The translations under genes and the position numbers were made by a program. This document shows, in pieces, positions 57,583 to 64,000 of a stretch of DNA of 64,000 bases. The stretch is from NCBI RefSeq assembly GCF_026210795.1, contig NC_089434.1, positions 2,666,001 through 2,730,000 of the forward strand, read 5' to 3'. Under the pieces are notes generated by a model. The model worked only from the letters and a program-made list of their open reading frames with translations, was not told where the DNA came from and did not search any database. Positions within the stretch are counted from its first letter, which is position 1, and each line of letters opens with the position of its first letter. The stretch comes from Rhizophagus irregularis. Its lineage: Eukaryota; Glomeromycota; Glomeromycetes; Glomerales; Glomeraceae.

Positions 57583-58537
57583 TTTATGCTTTATCTTGAA
57601 TTATACAAAACCTACCTCTATGGAAAAGGAAATCGTTGGATAGTTGTCCAACATTTTTTTTTAAATTTAAATTTTAAAGGTACTATATATTATTATTTTT
57701 GGAATCATATCAATTTATTTTCTCAAGACAATAACAGTACAATGTAAATTTTATGAACTAAGGAAACGCGAGGACATACTATAATAATAGATTTGCTAAA
57801 GAATATGAGTGGATAATGGAATGAATAATTCTCCATTTACACCAAGTTTGGAATAAAAAAGTGGACAGGCTATTCCGGCACATGATTCAATTCAACTTGG
57901 TTTTTTTTTTTGAGTAAAAACATGCGATATACGGCAAATTTGCCTAAATCTAACTAATAAAAAAATAACGATGGTCTATTAATTTCAAATGTTCTTCTTT
58001 TTCAACTTAATAAAAATCATAGTTAAAGAAGTGTTTTGAATATGACAATTTTCTCAGACTCCATTGTTTAAAGAAGACTTCCATACGTCACGCGTTCTTT
58101 CTCTTTATAACTTGGTAGTAAGTAGATGCATAAATCAAACGCACAATTTTGCATATCACGGATTTTTGAGAATTATATTTTATAATAAATTTTCTTAAAA
58201 AACTGAGAATTGAGACTATATTAAGAATTCGAAATAAAAATGATTTTGAGTGAAAAAGAATTTTTCTGTGTATATTAATTTAGTTACCTGATATAAACGC
58301 GTGAGCTCGTTAGTTAGTCCACCGTTGCATTTCTGTAATAATATTATTTCGTTAAATAGCAATAATTTGTCAAGTAGTAAGATAGAATAAAGATTTTTAC
58401 TTATTATGATCCCTTTTGTACGAGAATGACGTACGGATAAATATGATCCAAAGACATACCTCATTATATAAAATATAGTAGATGATATAAAACCTAGACA
58501 TCGTCAAGGAAGTTAATTATAAAATTATTTATTTATG
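57583..58537. other. Intergenic stretch, nothing recognised
   Basis: No gene found. The open frame at 58216-58464 on the minus strand has no coding-like features. Confidence 0.4.
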
Positions 58538-58715
58538 CCCTATAAAAAATTTTCTCCGTTATTTCTGTAAAAACTCCGTAAAAATGAGCCTTTCACGGAT
58601 CCATTCACGGAAAATGTAAATAATTCGATAAATTCCGTGATATAAAGTTATTAATTCCGGAAATATGAGCTTTTTACGGAAAAAAGATGGAATAAAAAAG
58701 ACTTTTTTTACAGGG
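58538..58715. mobile_element. 178-bp MITE, copy 3
   Basis: Third copy, CCCTATAAAAAATTTTCTCC start and ACTTTTTTTACAGGG end, very close to copy 2 in the interior. The flanks (ATG left, CAT right) show no clear duplication. Confidence 0.75.
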
Positions 58716-60728
58716 CATTATTAATAGTTAATAAAAATAGTAATATATTAGAGAGCTGAGAAATCGATACTTCCACGTTTACTACATCATAAAATACTGG
58801 TCAAACGCCGCGCAATACATTAATTATATATAATGATAATGCCAAAGATCCATTCTCCTTTCTTATGATTTCAAGTTTTTCAACCATGACCTATTGAAGG
58901 TATTTACATTTTCCTAGAATATTTTATATAGCGATATAATATTAAATGACTGTAGCTCAAACGCGATTATGTATCATGGTCAGATTTGACCATGCGCCAA
59001 ATGTGTGTGATAATTAGAATTAATCTTTGTTGAATGTGGAACATCAAATATTCCTGTTCCATGATAATTTGGGATATGACCGGTAACCATGCTCCAAAGG
59101 TATCGACCACAACGGAGTATAATACGATAGGTCATAGGTGTAATATCGGTATTCCAAATGAATTAATCTCATTAAATTCAGATAGATAAAATGCGATCAT
59201 GTGATAAATCAGAAGCGTATGATATTACGCTTATTCTGATACAAATTAGGTCGTGAGAAACATAATAAGTTGTACAATTTTCCATCATCTAAAATTCCAA
59301 ATGACCCCTGCATTATGATGGCAAAACTTTATCTGTTATAATTCTAAATGAACAATAAATTATATGAACAATGATGAGTCACTTATAACTGTAAACTGTA
59401 ACAACTTTAATGACTTTGAAGCAGATAGGTAAATAAGAACAAAAGCGGAATAATTGATGATTACAGTAGTACTATACTACAGTTAAATATTCGATTTGTC
59501 GTAATAAAGAACTTATGTACTAAACATCTGTTTATTTGTGGCAATATTGTTGATATTTATGCAAAGATATCTAAATAGTACGCACATATATATATATAAA
59601 CAACAAATACTTAATTAGGTGGTTCCGAAACAATACGTAACCGTATATAACGTTGTACAGTAGTTCATTGAGATGATGTTTAATATATGCGCGGTTTTCT
59701 TAAGGTTTCCATATTTTTTTTTGCTGCAGTAATTTGCGAAGATTAGTTCATTAACTGTTGACAATTAATAATTAATCCGGTGTAGATCATTTACTTATGA
59801 TTACTAACAGATATTTTTATTTATTAAATACTTGTTTATATAATGTGTACATGCATATCTGCTGTATTAAAAAACAAATTATTATCAGAATGTGGTGGTG
59901 ATAACATGCTCTGCACTAATTTGATATTTTTAATAAAAAAAAATACGATTTATCGTTGTACCAAAAAAAAATAAAATAAAATAAAACCTGAAACAAAAAA
60001 AAAAATATTCACACGGAATAAAAAATATATACAACATATGATTATTGTTCAATGGTTATTACTAGTACATAAAAATAATCGGTTGGCACACTTCACGAGG
60101 CAATTTTATTATGCATTATGTCATTTTGGTAGAGATGATAAATTAACGTATTTTTTTAAATTTTTTACTTTTAAGTGCGTAAGGTAATGAATTAATTCTT
60201 TAATTCAATGATTATTTGTCAAAAAATTTAAGTGATGAATCACCAATTATGCTAAAATATAAGGTGCATCATGCATGGAAATATTTTATATAGCATTAAA
60301 AAAAAATACAAAAAAAAAAATTTTTTACGAATTCCTTAGTTGTGAAAATCTTGCGAAAATTTTTTAATTATTATTACGTAAAACGATGAATTTACAATTA
60401 AATTAATACAAATAATGAGAATTATAAATTCTAACCTTAATTTTATTTGTTTTACTTATGTGTTGGTGTTCTGATAAACATAATAAACATTTTATGCAGC
60501 TATCAGTTTATCTGCCAAAAATATCTCGAATATCTGTTGCGCCACACTCTACAATTCAAGAATATTATTACGAAACAGATATTTTAACTGTTAAAGACAA
60601 TTTACAAATTAGTAAATATTAAGGAGAACCCAACACACCGAACTTATTTAAAGGACTCCTGTTTGATTGTTGAATCGAAATTTTTAAATTCTTATTCTTC
60701 ATCATCAAACATTAAAATCGTATTAAAA
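58716..60728. other. Intergenic stretch upstream of the minisatellite gene
   Basis: AT-rich with poly-A runs (59935-59980, 59995-60010, 60298-60322). The frame of the next gene stays open upstream to about 60663 without ATG. No other gene seen. Confidence 0.4.
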
Positions 60729-61649
60729 ATGACTCAAAACAATGTTACACAACTGGATTGTCCCGAATTCGGACAGAATCAAATACAACAAATGCTTATA
60801 TATAATTTGTCTAATGCTTACGGATCGTATTCAGCTTCAAATTCACCAATTTCTCAGATTTCACCCATGGCACTTCGCAATAACCGACGTATATTTGCGC
60901 CAATTCTAGCCCAATCACCATATAGATTATGTGAAGCTAATGCATATCAATTACAAAGTAGTTTAGGTGAACAAACTTTAGCTGCATATCAAAATTATCC
61001 ACAACACGTACATCAATTACGAAATAGTTTAAGCGAACAAACTTTTGCTGCATATCAAAGTTATCCACAACACGTACATCAATTACGAAATAGTTTAAGC
61101 GAACAAACTTTTGCTGCATATCAAAATTATTTACAACACGTACATCAATTGCAAAATAGTTTAAGCGAACAAACTTTTGCTGCATATCAAAGTTATCATC
61201 CACAACACGTACATCAATTACGAAATAGTTTAAGCGAACAAACTTTAGCTGCATATCAAAATTATTTACAACACGTACATCAATTACGAAATAGTTTAAG
61301 TGAACAAACTTATCAAAGTTATCCACAACAGTCACAACAATCTCCGCTTATATATCACAGTTATCCACAACAATTACAAACATCAACATCAGGCACGTAT
61401 AGCATAGATCAAAATGGAGAACCTGAAGTATTGCTATTATCACCTCAATCGAATCATACAGCAATGCCAGTAGAGAATTTAATAAATTCCCAAAAACTTC
61501 AAAAAAATTGTAAAATTAAGAATATTCAATTCACGACGAAAATTGCATCCAATAAAAAAAGAGATCCTAACACTTTTGAATTAATTCTTAAAGATAAGAA
61601 ATCTATCATACCAAGAACGTACGAATATATTTATTATATTCAAGATTAA
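60729..61649 (+). CDS. Gln-rich protein with 22-aa tandem repeats
   Basis: 306 aa from the first ATG (60729; MTQNNVTQLDCPEFGQ). A polar N-terminal 75 residues precede five full repeats of about 22 aa (consensus QLRNSLSEQTFAAYQSYPQH plus VH) and a sixth truncated one that runs into a Gln/Ser/Tyr-rich linker (PQQSQQSPLIYHSYPQQ). The C-terminal 60 residues are basic and non-repetitive (KIKNIQFTTKIASNKKRDPN, then FELILKDKKSIIPRTYEYIY) and may be the conserved core. No signal peptide or membrane segment. The 66-bp unit suggests copy-number variation between strains. Family not recognised; the low-complexity part may be disordered. The next gene starts only 85 bp downstream. Confidence 0.7.
   Translation: MTQNNVTQLDCPEFGQNQIQQMLIYNLSNAYGSYSASNSPISQISPMALRNNRRIFAPILAQSPYRLCEANAYQLQSSLGEQTLAAYQNYPQHVHQLRNSLSEQTFAAYQSYPQHVHQLRNSLSEQTFAAYQNYLQHVHQLQNSLSEQTFAAYQSYHPQHVHQLRNSLSEQTLAAYQNYLQHVHQLRNSLSEQTYQSYPQQSQQSPLIYHSYPQQLQTSTSGTYSIDQNGEPEVLLLSPQSNHTAMPVENLINSQKLQKNCKIKNIQFTTKIASNKKRDPNTFELILKDKKSIIPRTYEYIYYIQD
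60942..61320. repeat. 66-bp minisatellite inside the Gln-rich gene
   Basis: Six tandem units (the fourth has a 3-bp insertion, the last is truncated) share GTTTAAGYGAACAAACTTT and CAACACGTACATCAATTR. The unit length is a multiple of three, so the antisense strand also stays open (61335-60937); I treat that antisense frame as a shadow. Confidence 0.85.
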
Positions 61650-61734
61650 TCTTTTTCTTAATTAAATTACTAATAATTAAATTACTAATTAATTACTACT
61701 TTTGTTTAAATATAAAAATGTTAGGAAGAAAATA

Positions 61735-62064
61735 ATGAAATTTGTTCATTTCAACGATTATTCGGCTATTGGAATCAGACGATCAGTTGAAGATGTATAT
61801 CCAGAACTAAAAATTGAAGATTGGGATTTTTTTAAATGCGAATCCGTTAAACGTAAATCGGCCGATGCACGCGGATCACATAAACTTGTGGCTGCCAACG
61901 ATCCACAAAATGTAGATGAGATCAAGAGGTAATTATTAAAAAAGAATTGTCATTTTCATCATTGTTATTTGTTGTAAAATTTTAAATTTAAAACTTATGA
62001 TTGAATCAATCTTTTTAGCATTGCTGGTTTCAGAAATCGAATTTACGTAGGAGTTAAAAAATGA
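61735..62064 (+). CDS. Small two-exon protein, unrecognised
   Basis: Exon 1 (61735-61928) and exon 2 (62019-62064) join at GTAATT...TTTTTAG to give an 80-aa protein starting MKFVHFNDYSAIGIRRSVED and ending FRNRIYVGVKK. I chose the ATG at 61735; a MLGRK mini-frame just upstream (61718) ends at a TAA that overlaps this start. It contains acidic/aromatic (PELKIEDWDFFKCE) and basic (SVKRKSADARGSHKLV) segments, no signal or membrane helix. It lies 85 bp behind the Gln-rich gene on the same strand and could also be a distal exon of a longer transcript. Function unknown. Confidence 0.5.
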
Positions 62065-64000
62065 GTGAAAACGATTTTACGTTTCATAAATATTCGTGTC
62101 AATTATAACACCGGATATTTGTTCACTGACCAGTTCGTAATCATTTGCTGACACAACAGTATATGCTGTTGAGATTACTTAAAAATGTTGTAACTACTAG
62201 TTAGCATATGAAAAAAAAAGAGATTAAATTATGAAAATAATTATAATTTATTATTCATTTGTATTACCATTCATTTGTATTATATTCATTTGTATTTATA
62301 AGGATGTCAAGTTTTATTTTCCTTTTTGTTTCCTACTCGAGCTTCCTTCTCTTCGATGGTTTATTATTATTTTTTTTTCTTTTTTTTTCTTATCATTAAT
62401 TAATTGGTTTAGTATATTTCTTTTAAATTTTGGTTTTTTTTTTTTGTGAATTTAAATTGAAGTTGAATTTTGTCTCAGTTTACAATAAATAATAAAATAA
62501 CAAAGTTATTATTTGCGATACAAAATTGTTCATTATGATGATTTTTAAGTAACATACATATTATTTTTGGATTTTATTACAATAACTGTGCAGTAAATAA
62601 ACTTAATATTGTTTACTATTTTTGATACGCAAAGGAGGTTATCAAAATTTTTTTTAGTACTCCGTTTTTTGTGATTGATATAATCTCATAATTTGATCCA
62701 TAATAGCTCGTTTCATCCGTTTCAATTGTTATTGCTATATCTCTTACTACCGCCACACTTGTTCAGTACTATATAAAATAGTTTTTGATTGCTTCAAGAT
62801 AAATGATACAGAATTATTAGTACAAGTATGTATGTGGGATCATTCCAATACCAAAAAATTCCAATGATAATCTACGGAGCCGGCCGATGGTTTCTGAGAA
62901 CAATATTTGTGAATACGCCCAATTAATTACAGATAATATTAACAGATATTATAAATAATTTTAAATTAGTTAAAATTATTGTTACATATTATTAAAGTTC
63001 AGGAAGATTTATTTCGTGAGAGGTGTGATAATAGCTTGCAAATGAGCATAATGAGCATTAATTTGTATAATTATCCTAAAATATACCAAATATGGTAATT
63101 TAAAACCTGATTTTTTTGCATGCAAATATTTTATTGTAGTACAAGCCCTTCTTGCAAAATTCCTTATTTGGAATAGCGAAAAATAGCTATAAATAATATT
63201 TATTAATTTGATTTGTTGATAGTGAAAGATTTACAAAAAATTTATCTTAAAAGGTATGAAACACAATTTTTATTTTAACGAAGATGTGTAATTCGATTAA
63301 TTTGTATTGCTGCTAATGGTTTTATCTTTAGTATAAATTATCTGTATAGTTTTCATGGCTAAATATCGCGTGACGTGATACAAAAGGAAATTTTAATATA
63401 GTCTTTTTTTTAAAAAATATTTGTATTTACAACTTGAGGGATGAATTCATAATTCGTTTAGATTGGATTGAGTCGATGCTTCACGTTTGAGGACTCAATT
63501 GGATTGGATTTTATTATAAAAATTTCCAATCTAGCGTAATACCCCACGATTGACAATACATTTATTATAAGAAACAATTTAAGTTAATACGTTAAATCTT
63601 TAATAAATTATTATTGGTCAGCCTATTAGTATTATATTTGCGCATGGCGTCTCGTGTTTAGTCATGTATATTATAAATGAACAAGTACAATTTTCTTTAC
63701 GTGACGTTAATAATGATACGTATTAAAACATCAATTAATGATACAACTTGGATAAATAAATTATGATTTAACAAAATATTTCTGTATTAGGTAATATTTA
63801 GTTAAAGAGAGGTGACAAATTGTGAAGTTATCTATAGATCATACCAACCACAATATACCAACCCACAAACCCACTAATTAATCACCACACCAATCACTCC
63901 AACTCACATCACCTCTCATTTTACCCATATAATCATATAATTTTGAACTATGGGACTAAGGACCAAGGATTAAACACAGGTTTCTCTACTAAACTTCAAA
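62065..64000. other. Intergenic stretch to the window end
   Basis: A hydrophobic open frame at 62231-62449 is poly-Phe/Ile low complexity from T-rich DNA and is not accepted. A G-poor, CA-rich stretch is at about 63840-63920. Otherwise nothing recognised. Confidence 0.45.

Noticed and set aside
60937-61335. 132-aa antisense ORF across the minisatellite
   Set aside because: The repeat unit is a multiple of three, so any frame without a stop in one unit stays open. There is no independent start or conserved context.
62231-62449. 72-codon hydrophobic ORF
   Set aside because: Pure T-rich low complexity (Phe/Ile/Leu), no homology-like pattern and no context.
1-64000. CRISPR arrays, operons, tRNA or rRNA genes
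   Set aside because: No regularly spaced identical repeats, no tRNA B-box or cloverleaf and no rRNA core sequence were recognised. The intron-rich genes show a eukaryotic genome.

Overview
This window reads as nuclear DNA of an early-diverging fungus, most likely an arbuscular mycorrhizal fungus (Glomeromycotina, Rhizophagus-like). The direct evidence is a strongly AT-rich sequence, protein genes cut by many short AT-rich introns with GTAAGT/GTATGT-type donors, fungal mitochondrial and ribosome-biogenesis proteins, many small non-autonomous transposons and decayed coding fragments, and a polycystin/TRP-like ion-channel gene with a propeller-like N-terminus of a kind I know as expanded in Rhizophagus. 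The genus is an inference. No tRNA, rRNA or CRISPR array was recognised.

Layout. 1-9.4 kb: an accessory region with five paralogous small genes of an unrecognised family (about 160-177 aa), arranged as + + / - - - . The outer two pairs form an old inverted duplication (about 1.58-3.52 kb against 7.19-9.01 kb). Three members begin with a 4-nt first coding exon (ATGG). A decayed gene lies between the arms. 9.4-13.3 kb: mostly non-coding, with two hairpin MITEs and a pseudogene fragment. 13.36-17.29 kb: a 7-exon membrane ion-channel gene (1162 aa by my splice model). 17.3-26.4 kb: repeats, two more fragments of the pseudogene family at 11.7 kb, a hAT-like MITE, a 350-bp direct duplication and one N-rich ORF. 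26.5-27.3 kb: a secreted, probably GPI-anchored Ala/Pro/Lys-rich protein. 29.2-31.2 kb: a 12-exon RmlD/MAT2B-like reductase. 32.5-33.2 kb: an unknown single-pass membrane protein. 34.8-37.6 and 40.9-44 kb: extremely AT-rich repeat blocks sharing a 540-bp copy. They flank the mitochondrial ribosomal protein gene MRP51 (38.3-39.5 kb) and a PPR pseudogene broken by a MITE.

44-55 kb is a compact housekeeping block: a secreted acidic protein, an NDUFA4/B12D-like subunit, an SLC35F-type transporter, the ESCRT-III subunit Snf7, and the 18-exon small-subunit-processome protein Utp21. These genes do not form one pathway; their link is dense spacing in divergent and convergent pairs. 55-64 kb returns to accessory sequence: two more copies of the MITE that breaks the PPR gene, a 909-bp mariner-like element, a Gln-rich protein built on a 66-bp minisatellite, and a small two-exon gene.

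The best candidate for something undescribed is the five-gene inverted cluster. The family, the mirror-image duplication, the 4-nt coding exon and a predicted GC-AG intron can all be read directly from the sequence; the function is unknown.
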